Shown here: in pieces, positions 17,143 to 28,272 of the stretch | Position numbering within the stretch: the stretch's first letter is position 1 | Layout: the number at the start of each line of letters is the position of its first letter | DNA from: Catellatospora sichuanensis | GTDB taxonomy: Bacteria > Actinomycetota > Actinomycetes > Mycobacteriales > Micromonosporaceae | DNA: 64,000 nucleotides | Direction: 5' to 3' | NCBI RefSeq assembly: GCF_007483665.1 | Contig: NZ_VIQO01000001.1 | Location: forward strand, 434,001-498,000 | Program-made: the position numbers and the translations under genes | The notes under the pieces: model-generated | What the model was told of the DNA's origin: nothing | The model's database searches: none | The model's input: the letters and a program-made list of their open reading frames with translations, nothing else

Positions 17143-17515
17143 GATCCCGGTCCGGCAGCTGACCTGGCCCGCGGGCGACGGCACCCACCTCGACCTCGAC
17201 CTGGCCCGCGACGCCGGCAGCCGGATGACGGCGGCCGGCAAGGACGTGACGGCGCTGCGCAACGGCACCGGCGCGAGCATCGACTCGGCCGGGCAGGCCA
17301 AGCCGTGGGGCACCGACGACGTCGGCAACGCCCTGGACAAGGGCTACTCGGAGATCGCGCCGACCATCCTGAACCTGTGGCGGCAGGTCGGCACGGCACT
17401 GGAGTCGATGGGCGGCAACATCACCCAAGCGGCCACCGTCACGTCGGACACCGACGTCGCCGCGGCCAAACGCACCGACAAGGCCGCCAACCACCACCCC
17501 GACATCCCGGTCTGA
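17132..17515 (+). CDS. ESX/WXG100-like small protein
   Basis: A 127-residue helical protein with a central turn PWGTDDVGNALDKGY, typical of WXG100/EspC-like proteins of actinobacterial type VII secretion, flanked by two predicted helices. It has no signal peptide. Its start lies 11 nt inside the upstream YbaB-type gene, so the two are co-translated. Its position divergent from a toxin with a CpnT-like N-terminus suggests it is a secretion partner or chaperone; this is inference. No FtsK-type ATPase or membrane components of a secretion system are in the window. Confidence 0.65.
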   Translation: MSDEIPVRQLTWPAGDGTHLDLDLARDAGSRMTAAGKDVTALRNGTGASIDSAGQAKPWGTDDVGNALDKGYSEIAPTILNLWRQVGTALESMGGNITQAATVTSDTDVAAAKRTDKAANHHPDIPV

Positions 17516-17534
17516 CCACCGCACGCACTGCGAT

Positions 17535-17595
17535 GATCGCCGTTTCCGGTCAGGAAGTGTGGTCAGACCTCACCTTCTGACCGCAAACAGCGATC
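17535..17595. terminator. Imperfect 25-bp hairpin between convergent genes
   Basis: The arms at 17535-17559 and 17571-17595 pair at 21 of 25 positions around an 11-nt loop, between the ESX-like gene and the end of dnaE, which converge. It probably terminates both transcripts. It also marks the right border of the accessory island. Confidence 0.55.
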
Positions 17596-17615
17596 AACGC
17601 CCGAGCGCGCCTGGC

Positions 17616-20600
17616 TCAGCTGGCCAGGGCGGACGGGCCGAGCAGGGCCTTCAGGTCAGCCATCAGCGCGGGCACCGGCGAGACCCGCATCGGGCCGAGC
17701 CGGTAGGTCGACGACTTCTGGCCGTTGGTGAGGCGCACGTGCACCTCGGCCGGGCCGGGGTGGGTGGACAGCACCTCCCGCAGCCGTTCGACCAGCGGCG
17801 GCGTACACCGGTTGGCCTGCAGCGCGAGCACCACGGGCTTGGCGTCGTCAGGCGCGCTGATGTCCGGGATGGACATGTCCATCGCCATCAGCTTGGCCTG
17901 GTCGTCGCGGCGGTCCGCGCGGCCCTTGATCACGACGATGGCGTCCTCGGCGATGTACTGCCCGACCAGGTCGTAGGTGTTGGGGAAGAACAGCACCTCG
18001 ACGGCGCCGTCCAGGTCCTCCAGGGTCGCCGAGGCCCAGGCCTTGCCCTGCTTGGTGATGCGCCGCTGCACGCCGGAGAGGATGCCGGCCAGGGTGACGA
18101 TCTGCCCGTCGGAGACGCCGCCCTCCTCGTTGAGCGCCGCGATCGACATGTCGGCGGCCTTGCTCAGCACGTGCTGCAGGCCGAACAGCGGGTGGTCGGA
18201 GACGTACAGGCCGAGCATCTCGCGCTCGAACACCAGCAGGTCGGTCTTGTCCCATTCGCCCGGCGGGATGGTCGGTGTGACGATCATGCCGGCGCCGCTC
18301 GAGTCGGTGTCGGCGAAGGCCGATCCGAACAGGTCGAACTGGCCGATGGCCTCGTTCTTCTTGACGCTCATGAACGAGTCGATGGCGTCGGCGTGCACCG
18401 ACAGCAGCCCCTTGCGGGGGTGCTCCATCGAGTCGAAGGCGCCCGCCTTGATCAGGGACTCGATGGTGCGCTTGTTGCAGGCCACCGCGTCGACCTTGCG
18501 CAGGAAGTCGTAGAAGTCGGTGAACGCGCCCTGCTCCTTGCGGCCGCGTACGATCGCCTCGACCACGTTGCCGCCGACGTTGCGCACCGCGCCCAGGCCG
18601 AACCGGATCTCGTCGCCGACCGGGGTGAACCGGGCGGTGGAGGCGTTGACGTCGGGCGGCAGCACCTTGATGCCCATGCGGCGGCACTCGGCCAGGTAGA
18701 CCGCGGACTTGTCCTTGTCGTCGCCGACGGAGGTGAGCAGCGCCGCCATGTACTCGGCCGGGTAGTTGGCCTTGAGGTACGCGGTCCAGAAGGAGACCAG
18801 CCCGTAGCCGGCCGTGTGCGCCTTGTTGAAGGCGTAGTCGGAGAAGGGGACCAGGATGTCCCACAGCGTCTTGATCGCCGCGTCGGAGTAGCCGTTCTCC
18901 TTCATGCCGCCCGAGAACGGCACGTACTCCTTGTCGAGGATCTCCTTCTTCTTCTTGCCCATGGCACGGCGCAGCAGGTCGGCGGCGCCGAGCGAGTAGC
19001 CGGCCAGCTTCTGCGCGATGGCCATGACCTGCTCCTGATACACGATCAGGCCGTAGGTGTCGCCGAGGATCTCCGACAGCGGCTCGGCCAGCTCCGGGTG
19101 GATCGGCACCACCGGCTTGCGGCCGTTCTTGCGGTCGGCGTAGTCGTTGTGCGCGTTGGCGCCCATCGGACCGGGCCGGTAGAGGGCCAGCACCGCGGAG
19201 ATGTCCTCGAAGTTGTCGGGGACCATGGAGCGCAGCAGCGCGCGCATGGGCCCGCCGTCGAGCTGGAACACGCCGAGGGTGTCGCCGCGGGCCAGCAGCT
19301 CGTAGGTGGGCTTGTCCGCCAGCGGCAGCGTCTCCAGCACCACCTCTACGCCCCGGTTGAGCTTGATGCCCTCCAGGCAGTCGTCCATCACGGTGAGGTT
19401 GCGCAGGCCGAGGAAGTCCATCTTGAGCAGGCCGATGGACTCGCAGGCGCCCATGTCCCACTGGGTGATGATGGCGCCGTCCTGCTCGCGCTTCTGGATC
19501 GGCAGCACGTCCATCAGCGGCTCGCCGGACAGGATCACGCCGGCCGCGTGCACGCCCCACTGGCGCTTGAGGCCCTCGATGCCCTTGGCGGTGTCGACGA
19601 CCTTCTTGGTGTCCGGGTCGGTGTCGTAGAGCGACCGGAACTCGGCCGCCTCCGGGTAGCGGGGGTGGTTCGGGTCGAAGATGCCGGTGAGCGGGATGTC
19701 CTTGCCCATCACCGCGGGCGGCATGGCCTTGGTGATCTTGTCACCGACGGCGAACGGGTAGCCCAGCACCCGGGCCGCGTCCTTGACCGCGGCCTTGGCC
19801 TTGATCGTGCCGTAGGTGATGATCTGGGCGACCCGCTCCTCACCCCACCGCTCGGTGGAGTAGCGGATCATGTCGCCGCGCCGGCGCTCGTCGAAGTCCA
19901 TGTCGATGTCGGGCATCGAGATGCGGTCGGGGTTGAGGAACCGCTCGAACAGCAGGCCGTGCGACATCGGGTCCAGCTCGGTGATCCGCAGCGCGTACGC
20001 GACCAGCGAACCGGCCGCCGAACCACGCCCCGGGCCGACCCGGATCTTCTCCCGCCGCGCGTATTCGCACAGGTCGGCGGTCACCAGGAAGTAGCCCGGG
20101 AAGCCCATCTTGCAGATAACGTCGAGCTCGTAGTCGGCCTGGCGCAGCCGGTCCTCGGGCACCCCGCCCGGGAAGCGGTCGCGCAGCCCCCGGTGCACCT
20201 CGGCGCGCAGGAACGACTCCTCCGTGAACCCCTCCGGCACCGGGAACGACGGCATCAGGTTGCGGTGCGCGAAGACGCTCTTGTAGTCGCCGATCCGCTC
20301 CGCGATCTCCAGGGTGTTGTCACACGCCCCCGGCACCAGGTCGTCCCACTGCCGGCGCATCTCCTCGGCCGACTTCAGGTAGAAGTCGCGGGCGTCGAAC
20401 TTGAAGCGCTTCGGGTCGGCCATCGTCGAGCCGGACTGCACGCACAGCAGCACCTCGTGCGCGTCGGCGTCCTCGGCGTAGGTGTAGTGCAGGTCGTTGG
20501 TGACGATCGCCTTGAGGTTCAGGTGCTTGCGCAGCCGGTCCAGACCCTCACGGGCGGCCTTCTCGATGCTGATGCCGTGGTCCATCAGCTCCAGGTAGAA

Positions 20601-21149
20601 GTTCTCCTTGCCGAAGATGTCCTGGAACTCGCCCGCCGACGCCACGGCCTTGTCGAAGTCGCCGATGCGCAGCCAGGTCTGGATCTCACCGGACGGGCAG
20701 CCGGTGGTCGCGATGACACCCTTGCCGTACAGGTTGAGCAGCTCACGGTCGGCGCGGGGCTTGTAGAAGTACCCCTCCAGGCTGGCCTTCGACTGCATCC
20801 GGAACAGGTTGCGCAGGCCGTCGGCGTCCGCGGCCAGCATCGTCATGTGGGTGTACGCGCCACCGCCGGAGACGTCGTTCTCGCCGCCGTCGGCCCAGCG
20901 CACGCGCACGCGCTCCTGCCGGGCCGTGTTCGGCGTCACGTAGCTCTCCACGCCGATGATCGGCTTGATGCCGGCGGCGGTGGCCTGCTTGTAGAAGTCG
21001 TACGCGCCGAACATGTTGCCGTGGTCGGTCATCGCCAGGGCGGGCATCTCGAGGCGGTTGGCCTCCTTGAAGAGGTCCTTCAACCGGGCCGCGCCGTCGA
21101 GCATCGAATACTCCGTGTGCACGTGAAGATGCACAAAAGAGTCGCCCAC
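17616..21149 (-). CDS. dnaE: DNA polymerase III alpha subunit
   Basis: The catalytic subunit of the replicative polymerase, 1177 residues, normal for actinobacterial DnaE1. The PHP domain begins at HLHVH (residues 7-11). The palm domain has PDIDMDF with D414, D416 and D418. A helix-hairpin-helix region follows, and an OB domain lies near the C-terminus (VTLAGILSGVQRRITKQGKAWASATLEDLDG). The start is GTG at 21149 with GGGGGTGGG 6 nt upstream. It stands alone behind its own likely promoter, 90 nt downstream of the ParA-like gene on the same strand. Confidence 0.98.
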   Translation of the reverse strand: MGDSFVHLHVHTEYSMLDGAARLKDLFKEANRLEMPALAMTDHGNMFGAYDFYKQATAAGIKPIIGVESYVTPNTARQERVRVRWADGGENDVSGGGAYTHMTMLAADADGLRNLFRMQSKASLEGYFYKPRADRELLNLYGKGVIATTGCPSGEIQTWLRIGDFDKAVASAGEFQDIFGKENFYLELMDHGISIEKAAREGLDRLRKHLNLKAIVTNDLHYTYAEDADAHEVLLCVQSGSTMADPKRFKFDARDFYLKSAEEMRRQWDDLVPGACDNTLEIAERIGDYKSVFAHRNLMPSFPVPEGFTEESFLRAEVHRGLRDRFPGGVPEDRLRQADYELDVICKMGFPGYFLVTADLCEYARREKIRVGPGRGSAAGSLVAYALRITELDPMSHGLLFERFLNPDRISMPDIDMDFDERRRGDMIRYSTERWGEERVAQIITYGTIKAKAAVKDAARVLGYPFAVGDKITKAMPPAVMGKDIPLTGIFDPNHPRYPEAAEFRSLYDTDPDTKKVVDTAKGIEGLKRQWGVHAAGVILSGEPLMDVLPIQKREQDGAIITQWDMGACESIGLLKMDFLGLRNLTVMDDCLEGIKLNRGVEVVLETLPLADKPTYELLARGDTLGVFQLDGGPMRALLRSMVPDNFEDISAVLALYRPGPMGANAHNDYADRKNGRKPVVPIHPELAEPLSEILGDTYGLIVYQEQVMAIAQKLAGYSLGAADLLRRAMGKKKKEILDKEYVPFSGGMKENGYSDAAIKTLWDILVPFSDYAFNKAHTAGYGLVSFWTAYLKANYPAEYMAALLTSVGDDKDKSAVYLAECRRMGIKVLPPDVNASTARFTPVGDEIRFGLGAVRNVGGNVVEAIVRGRKEQGAFTDFYDFLRKVDAVACNKRTIESLIKAGAFDSMEHPRKGLLSVHADAIDSFMSVKKNEAIGQFDLFGSAFADTDSSGAGMIVTPTIPPGEWDKTDLLVFEREMLGLYVSDHPLFGLQHVLSKAADMSIAALNEEGGVSDGQIVTLAGILSGVQRRITKQGKAWASATLEDLDGAVEVLFFPNTYDLVGQYIAEDAIVVIKGRADRRDDQAKLMAMDMSIPDISAPDDAKPVVLALQANRCTPPLVERLREVLSTHPGPAEVHVRLTNGQKSSTYRLGPMRVSPVPALMADLKALLGPSALAS

Positions 21150-21185
21150 GGCGTACCCACCCCCAGCTAGTCGACGGTACCGCTC

Positions 21186-21214
21186 AGCCTAGTCCTGCGC
21201 TCCGACGCGTTCCA
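21186..21214 (-). promoter_or_regulatory. Candidate dnaE promoter
   Basis: TAGGCT (21191-21186) lies 17 nt from TGGAAC (21214-21209) and 37 nt before the dnaE start. The -10 element is good and the -35 weak. This is inferred from sequence alone. Confidence 0.4.
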
Positions 21215-21239
21215 CCCGCCGCTCCTGGGGTGCCGGGCG

Positions 21240-22286
21240 TCACCGGGCGAAGGGTTCCACCATCACCGATGCCGCGTTAAGCCAGGCCCGCTTCGTGGTC
21301 TGCTGGAGCGCGCCGTACTCGATCGACGAGCCCGTCTCCAGGGCCGGGTCGAAGGGCACCACGACCACCGCGCGGGTCCGCGTGGCGAAGTGCTTGCGCA
21401 GGTCCTCCAGCAGCGGCGAGGTGCCCGGGGTGGCGCACGAGAGCAGCGTCACCGCGTTCTCCGCCAGCTTGCCCAGACCCACCTCGTGCAGCAGGTCGAT
21501 CATCCAGTCGGCGGTGAACGCGGCGTCCTCGCGCGGCACCGTCGTGATCACGAGCTGGTCCGCGGCGCGGATGACCGTCTGCCAGTTGGCGCTCTCCACG
21601 TTGTTGCCGGTGTCCACGCAGACGACATCGTGGGTGCGGCACAGCAGGTCCAGCACCCGGCGCACGGTGTGCTGGTCCAGGCGCTGGGCGAAGCGCGGGT
21701 TCTCCTCGCCGGCGAGCACGTCGTACGACCCGTCGGAGGCGTGCCGCAGGTAGTCGTCGAGCCGGTCCTTGAGCTCGTTCAGCGGCGCGTTCTCGATCTC
21801 CAGCAGGTCGCTGAGCAGGTGCCGGATGGTGCGCGCGTGCCGAGCGCTGCCGGCCCGCAGCCCGAGCGTGCCGCGCAGCTCGTTGTCGTCCCAGGCCAGC
21901 ACGCCGCGACCGCGCACGCTGCCGATGGTCGCCGCGGCCAGCACGGTGGCGGTGGTCTTGTGCACCCCGCCCTTGGGATTGGCGAACGCCAGCACCTTCG
22001 GGCCGCCCAGCTCTCGCCGCAACACCGAGACGGCATGATCGACGTCGTCGGCCCGGGCCGCGGGACGCCACTCGATCCGCCCGGCGGGCGCGCCGTACGC
22101 CGGACCCGCCGGTGAGGCCGTGGCCGGGCCGGCGGGCGCGGGATCGACCGGCGCCGGGTCGCGCGGTGGCGCGGCGCGGGCCCGGTCGAGCAGCACCCGC
22201 CAGCGTGAGGTCGCCTCGGCGGGCGTCAGCTCGCCGGGTCGGCCCCAAGCCGTGGGGCCGTCGCCCCGCTGGCCGTTGCGCTCCAC
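21240..22286 (-). CDS. ParA/MinD-like ATPase with variant Walker A
   Basis: A 348-residue protein with a Pro/Ala-rich N-terminal 70 residues and a SIMIBI-class ATPase domain. The deviant Walker A is K105-G-G-V-H-K-T-T, where most relatives have KGGVGKTT. VVCVDTGNNVES is the second conserved segment, and TVPREDAAFTADWMIDLL follows. It resembles chromosome-partitioning-like or EspI-like ATPases of actinobacteria rather than true ParA, since no parB or parS neighbours exist. The GTG at 22286 was chosen because GGGGAGG lies 9 nt upstream; a TTG at 22328 is the alternative. The partner is unknown. Confidence 0.75.
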   Translation of the reverse strand: MERNGQRGDGPTAWGRPGELTPAEATSRWRVLLDRARAAPPRDPAPVDPAPAGPATASPAGPAYGAPAGRIEWRPAARADDVDHAVSVLRRELGGPKVLAFANPKGGVHKTTATVLAAATIGSVRGRGVLAWDDNELRGTLGLRAGSARHARTIRHLLSDLLEIENAPLNELKDRLDDYLRHASDGSYDVLAGEENPRFAQRLDQHTVRRVLDLLCRTHDVVCVDTGNNVESANWQTVIRAADQLVITTVPREDAAFTADWMIDLLHEVGLGKLAENAVTLLSCATPGTSPLLEDLRKHFATRTRAVVVVPFDPALETGSSIEYGALQQTTKRAWLNAASVMVEPFAR

Positions 22287-22515
22287 GGTGTGCGCCCTCC
22301 CCGCCCTGCCAGAGTCATCAATGATCAATGTGGTGCCAGGCTACGCACCTCGACACCAGCTTGACCACCCTATGTGTTCTGGCACCCACACCTCCATACC
22401 CTGTCGGCCGATTGCCGCCGAGAAGAGGTGAAGAGGTCTTGCGAACCGGGTCTCCCCCTGCTCAACGAAGCCACTCGATGCAGGGTGCGGACACCCGCGG
22501 GGGACGCCCGCACGC

Positions 22516-23580
22516 TCAGCCCCGCTCCCCGGCGTCGGCCGCGGCCGCCGAGGGAGCGTGCGCCGGGGACGCCGGAGCGGACGCCGTGCTCTCACCGGAC
22601 GGGCTCGTCTGGGCGACCGGCGACGCGTGCGGCGACGCCGGGTCGGCGCTGGGCCTGGCCGACGCGGGCCCGCTCGGTTCGTCGCCCGGCCGGTCGCTCG
22701 GCCCGGCACTCGGCTCGCCGCCGGGCGTGCTGCTCGGCTGCGCACCGGGCGCGGCGCTGGGCGCGGCCGAGGCGGACGGGTCGAGCTGGCCGACCTGCTC
22801 CGGCAGCGGGGGCAGGAAGACGGCCCGGTCCAGCCGCCGCACCTCGGGCGCCGGGTCGACGGCGCGCACCTCGGGACGGGAGGCGATCTGGTCCAGCGCC
22901 GCCGGGGTCGCCCGCACCACCGCCGCGTAGACGCAGGTGCAGCCCGTGCGGTAGGCCTCGGCCTCGGCCTCGGCGACCGCGGAGCCGCCCAGGTACGTGT
23001 CGCGCAGGCGGTCCTCCTCCGCATCGGCGGTGGTCAGCTTGCCGGCCAGGCCCCGGAAGTCCGCCGCGTCGTTGTCCTTGCGCAGGGCGACCTGCTTCAT
23101 ACCGGCCACCACGTCTTCAGGGATCTTGAAGGCCGGGATGCGCACCGACGCGGTCGGTGTCTTGCCCAGCGGCACGCGGGCGTAGACCTCGACCACCGAG
23201 ACGCCGCCGAGCACCGGCGTGAGCCGCTCGGGTGCCAGGTACGCCTTGAGGCTGACCAGCGCGTACGTCTCCACCGGGGTGGCCGACGGGCGCTTGAGCA
23301 GGCCGGCCAGCTCCGAGCGGGCCTGCTTGGCGTACAGCGGCACCGACTGCCCCTGCACGACGCCCACCTGCACCGTCTCGCCGAGGGTGCTCTCCGGGGT
23401 GGCCGTGGTCCCGCGGTGCGCGGTCCACACCACGGCCAGCAGCACTCCGGTGACCCCGAGCAGCGCGGCCCCGGTGAGCAGCCGCAACCGCAGCCGCCCG
23501 CGTGCGACGCGGACGAAGCCGCCCGCGAGCCGTGGCACTATCACCTGGTCCAGATGCCGCAAGAACTTTTGCGGGCGCAT
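22516..23580 (-). CDS. Single-pass membrane protein with Pro/Ser tail
   Basis: A 354-residue protein that I do not recognise. It has a basic cytoplasmic N-terminus of about 33 residues, one membrane segment (LLTGAALLGVTGVLLAVVW), an extracytoplasmic domain of about 200 residues with one CTC motif (YRTGCTCVYAAVV), and a low-complexity Pro/Ser/Ala tail of about 90 residues. The ATG has AGAGG 8 nt upstream. It lies between the pseudouridine synthase gene and the ParA-like gene. It has no lipobox. The ParA-like ATPase may act with it, but that is only proximity. Confidence 0.7.
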   Translation of the reverse strand: MRPQKFLRHLDQVIVPRLAGGFVRVARGRLRLRLLTGAALLGVTGVLLAVVWTAHRGTTATPESTLGETVQVGVVQGQSVPLYAKQARSELAGLLKRPSATPVETYALVSLKAYLAPERLTPVLGGVSVVEVYARVPLGKTPTASVRIPAFKIPEDVVAGMKQVALRKDNDAADFRGLAGKLTTADAEEDRLRDTYLGGSAVAEAEAEAYRTGCTCVYAAVVRATPAALDQIASRPEVRAVDPAPEVRRLDRAVFLPPLPEQVGQLDPSASAAPSAAPGAQPSSTPGGEPSAGPSDRPGDEPSGPASARPSADPASPHASPVAQTSPSGESTASAPASPAHAPSAAAADAGERG

Positions 23581-23626
23581 CCCGCGTTCCTCTCATCCGG
23601 CCTCGCGCGCCGGGCGCGAGCGCGTG

Positions 23627-24562
23627 TCAACCAGCCTCTTGCAGCAGGGTGAGGGCCTGCGCGAGATCTGGCGGGTACTCGCTGACGAACCGGACCTCTT
23701 GTCCGGTGCCGGGGTGGATGAAGCTGAGCTCACGCGCGTGCAGCCACTGCCGGTGCAGGCCGAGGCGGGCGGAGAGCGTCGGGTCGGCGCCGTAGGTGGT
23801 GTCGCCTACGCAGGGGTGCCGCAGAGCGGAGAAGTGCACCCGGATCTGGTGGGTGCGCCCGGTCTCCAGTCTGATGTCGACGAGGCTGGCGGAGGGGAAG
23901 GCCTCCAGCGTGTCGTAGTGCGTGATGCTGGGCTTGCCGCCCGACATCACCGCGAACTTCCAATCGTGCGTGGGGTGCCGGTCGATGGGCGCGTCGACCG
24001 TGCCCCGCAGCGGGTCGAGGTGGCCCTGCACCACCGCGTGGTAGCGCTTGTCCACCTCCCGGTGCTTGAAAGCCCACTTCAGCGCGCTGTACGCGGTCTC
24101 GCTCTTGGCGACGACCATGAGCCCGGTGGTGCCCACGTCGAGCCGGTGCACGACGCCCTGGCGCTCGGCGGCGCCGCTGGTGGCGACCGTCTGGCCCATC
24201 GCGGCCAGGCCGCCGATGACGGTCGGGCCGGTCCAGCCGGGGCTGGGGTGGGCCGCGACGCCGACCGGCTTGTCCACCACCACGATGTCGTCGTCGCTGT
24301 GCACGATCTGCAGGCCGTCGACCCGCTCGGCGACCACGACGGGGGCCGTGGGCGGGGCGGGCAGGGTCACCTCCAGCCAGCTGCCGCCGTGGACCTTGTC
24401 CGACTTGCCGCGGGGCACGCCGTCGACGGTGGCGTCACCGGATTCGACCAGGGTGGCCGCCGCGGTGCGCGACAGCCCGAACAACCGTGAGACCGCCTGG
24501 TCCAGCCGCATTCCGTCCAGCCCGTCCGGGACCGGCAGCGAACGGGTCTCGCCCTTCACCAT
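23627..24562 (-). CDS. RluA-family 23S rRNA pseudouridine synthase
   Basis: A 311-residue RluD-like enzyme that isomerises uridines in large-subunit rRNA. It has an N-terminal S4 RNA-binding domain ([31 protein letters not shown]) and a catalytic domain with D142 in [13 protein letters not shown]. The KRYHAVVQG and GRTHQIRVH segments are typical. The start overlaps the lspA stop by 7 nt; lspA followed by an RluA-type gene is the usual bacterial order. Which uridines it modifies cannot be read from the sequence. Confidence 0.93.
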   Translation of the reverse strand: MVKGETRSLPVPDGLDGMRLDQAVSRLFGLSRTAAATLVESGDATVDGVPRGKSDKVHGGSWLEVTLPAPPTAPVVVAERVDGLQIVHSDDDIVVVDKPVGVAAHPSPGWTGPTVIGGLAAMGQTVATSGAAERQGVVHRLDVGTTGLMVVAKSETAYSALKWAFKHREVDKRYHAVVQGHLDPLRGTVDAPIDRHPTHDWKFAVMSGGKPSITHYDTLEAFPSASLVDIRLETGRTHQIRVHFSALRHPCVGDTTYGADPTLSARLGLHRQWLHARELSFIHPGTGQEVRFVSEYPPDLAQALTLLQEAG

Positions 24563-25194
24563 GCCTGGGAGCCACGGTCGGCGGGGACGCTCGCGGAGGC
24601 GGTGTCACGGGGGTCGTCCGGTGCCGGCTCGCCGTCGGCCTTCTTCTCGGACGTGATGCGGGTGCCGTCGCGCTGGCGGCCCAGCAGCTCCAGGAGGATG
24701 GCCAGGCTCACGCCGCCGACCAGTGCCATGTCCGCGACGTTGAAGATCGGGAAGGCCTGGCCGTGCGGGTCGAACACGCTGATGAAGTCGACCACGTGCC
24801 CGTGGAACGGGGCCGGCGCCCGGAAGATGCGGTCGGCCAGGTTGCCGACCACCCCGCCGAGCACCATGCCCAGCGCGATCGCCCACGGCAGCGAGCGCAG
24901 CTGGCGGGCCATGAAGCCGATCCAGGTGAGCACGCCCAGGGCGATGATCGGGAAGATGTAGGTGTGGTCGGCGAAGAGGCTGAACGCCGCCCCGCTGTTG
25001 CGGGTCAGCGACATGTAGACCGCGCCGCCGAGCAGCTTGATCGGCTCGTGCGGGTCCAGCTTCGTCGCCCACTCCTTGGTGACCAGGTCCAGCACCAGGG
25101 CGAACACGGCCATCCCCGCGAAGACCGACACAGCCTTGCCCCGGCTGATCCGACGTGGGGAGTGCTCCGGTTCCCTCTGGTTGTCCTGCTCCAC
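24556..25194 (-). CDS. lspA: Lipoprotein signal peptidase II
   Basis: An integral membrane aspartyl protease that removes signal peptides from diacylglyceryl-modified prolipoproteins. It has four membrane segments, with the catalytic aspartates in GNLADRIFR and FNVADMALV and the conserved RNSGAAFSL loop. Both termini extend beyond the core; the Lys/Asp-rich C-terminal tail is about 40 residues. The GTG at 25194 fits a GGGGAG site 7 nt upstream, while in-frame TTG (25209) and GTG (25200) codons lie too near or before that site. It is co-transcribed with the overlapping pseudouridine synthase gene. Confidence 0.95.
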   Translation of the reverse strand: MEQDNQREPEHSPRRISRGKAVSVFAGMAVFALVLDLVTKEWATKLDPHEPIKLLGGAVYMSLTRNSGAAFSLFADHTYIFPIIALGVLTWIGFMARQLRSLPWAIALGMVLGGVVGNLADRIFRAPAPFHGHVVDFISVFDPHGQAFPIFNVADMALVGGVSLAILLELLGRQRDGTRITSEKKADGEPAPDDPRDTASASVPADRGSQAW

Positions 25195-25275
25195 CGACAC
25201 ACTCCCCAAGTCACGGGCGCGGTCGCGCCCTTCGTACGATCATGCCGGGTCGGCCCGCCCGGCCGGAAACCGGCC

Positions 25276-26058
25276 CTAGCGGCGCTCTTCCAGTTGCTTG
25301 CACGTCACGCACAGTGTGGCGGACGGGAACGCGGCCAGCCGCTCCACCGGGATGGGGTTGCCGCACTTCTCGCACCACCCGTAGCTGCCCTCGTCGAGGC
25401 GCTCCAGTGCGCGCTCCACCTGCGTGATCCGCTCCAGGATGTTGTTCGCGAGGGTGATCTCCTGCTCGCGCTCGAACGTCTTGGTGCCGGTGTCGGCCTG
25501 GTCGTCGCCGGCCGAGTCGGTGAGCCGGTCGCGCTGCAGTTCCGCGATCTCGACGAGCGTGTGGTCGTACTCCTCCTGCAGCTCGTCACGGCGGGCGGTC
25601 AGCGCGACGCGGATCTTCTCGGTCTCCGCGGCGCTGCGATCGCCCTTCTTCGCCGCGGTCGCCTTGGCGGCCGTACGGCTGGCGGTCTTGGACTCGGCAG
25701 GTTTGACCATGGTCGCTCCCTCGGCCGCGGTCGTGGCGGCGCTCGGCGTTGCCTGGGCGGGGGGATTCTCTTCCGTCCCGGCGGCGTGCCGCCGGGTCGC
25801 CGTGGTGGTGGTGCGCGCCGACTTCTTGGCGTCCGCGGCCGTCGCGGCGGGCTTGGCCGCGGTCTTCCGCTCGGGCGCGGCCGTCTTGGCGGCGCGCTTG
25901 GCGGTGGTGCTGTCTGAGGTAGCCGTCACCGTCTCCCCCTTCGCCGTGGCCGCCCCCGCGGCCACTGTCTTCACGGAGCGCTTCGGCGCCGCGGTGGTCT
26001 TCGCGACGGCCTTCTTCGCCGCCGCCCCGGTCTTGCTCCCGCCTGCCCTCTCGGCCAT
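25276..26058 (-). CDS. TraR/DksA zinc-finger protein with Lys/Ala-rich tail
   Basis: A 260-residue protein. Residues 1-145 are Ala/Lys/Thr-rich and strongly basic, resembling a histone H1-like tail. Residues 150-260 are a TraR/DksA-type domain with a coiled-coil hairpin and a four-cysteine zinc finger (CEKCG, then CVTC) in the C-terminal 30 residues. DksA-like proteins modulate RNA polymerase through its secondary channel. The long basic tail suggests DNA or RNA binding in addition; that is inference. The ATG at 26058 has GGGGGA close upstream. An in-frame extension to 26244 has no supporting site. Confidence 0.88.
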   Translation of the reverse strand: MAERAGGSKTGAAAKKAVAKTTAAPKRSVKTVAAGAATAKGETVTATSDSTTAKRAAKTAAPERKTAAKPAATAADAKKSARTTTTATRRHAAGTEENPPAQATPSAATTAAEGATMVKPAESKTASRTAAKATAAKKGDRSAAETEKIRVALTARRDELQEEYDHTLVEIAELQRDRLTDSAGDDQADTGTKTFEREQEITLANNILERITQVERALERLDEGSYGWCEKCGNPIPVERLAAFPSATLCVTCKQLEERR

Positions 26059-26296
26059 GGCGTCCCCCAGATGCAAAACGGGCGCGCGGCTCACGCCGCG
26101 CACTCCAATAGGCTGGCAAGAATACGGAACGTATGGACGGTCCACAAACATGCCACGCACTGCCTGCCGAATTCCTGTGAGTACCCCGGATCGACCCGAA
26201 GTATCCGCAGGAAAGGCACGGATCACCGCGGCCGTGACGGGCATTGCCGCGTCGACCGTCCCTTTCTGGTGAATTTGGCAAAAAGGACAATATCAC

Positions 26297-27789
<1,493 letters not shown>

Positions 27790-27793
<4 letters not shown>

Positions 27794-28110
27794 CGACCCG
27801 CCTCGTGCAGTGCGGTCAGGCGGGCCGCCAGGTCGGCGGGCGGCGTCTCGATCAGGAAGAGCTTGTCCCGGCTGGCCAGGCCGGTGCGTAGCGAGACGCT
27901 GGCCGCGGGTAGCGACAGCGCGTCGGCCAGCGCGCGGCGGGCCGCCTCGGTCGCGCGGCCGTCGACGGCGGGCGCCTGCACCGCCACGATCACCGCGATG
28001 CCGTGCGGCCCCGGATAGGCGCCGCCGACCCGGGTCCGTCCCGCGCCCGGTTTGACCCGGACCGCGACCACGGCGGGTTCCGTCACCGAGGAGGACCGAT
28101 CACGTGCCAT
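27790..28110 (-). CDS. DUF167 (YggU-type) protein
   Basis: A 106-residue protein of the DUF167 family: VVAVRVKPGAGRTRVGG, then VQAPAVDGRATEAARRALADAL and SGLASRDK-like (TGLASRDKLF). The biochemical role is unknown. The family commonly lies downstream of the yggS-yggT genes, as here in the same strand block. The ATG at 28110 (MARDRSSSV) is the family-like start; an upstream in-frame extension has no support. It overlaps the antiporter gene by 4 nt. Confidence 0.88.
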
Positions 28111-28272
28111 GACCCATTGTGCCGGAAGCCCCTTCCGGCCATGTGACAGGACCTCCGGTGTCCCGCCCGGGATCACCGACCCGCCCCGGCGCGCCGCCCC
28201 GTGAGGCGGCGCGCCGAGCGGTCGATCGCCCCGCCCGAGAAGATCAGCGGGTGCATCGGAGGACCGGGCCGG

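Noticed and set aside
17559-21170. A 1203-codon open frame on the plus strand opposite dnaE
   Set aside because: It is exactly antisense to an unmistakable DnaE, with His/Arg/Val/Gln-rich composition typical of the complementary strand of high-GC genes. No domain is recognisable.
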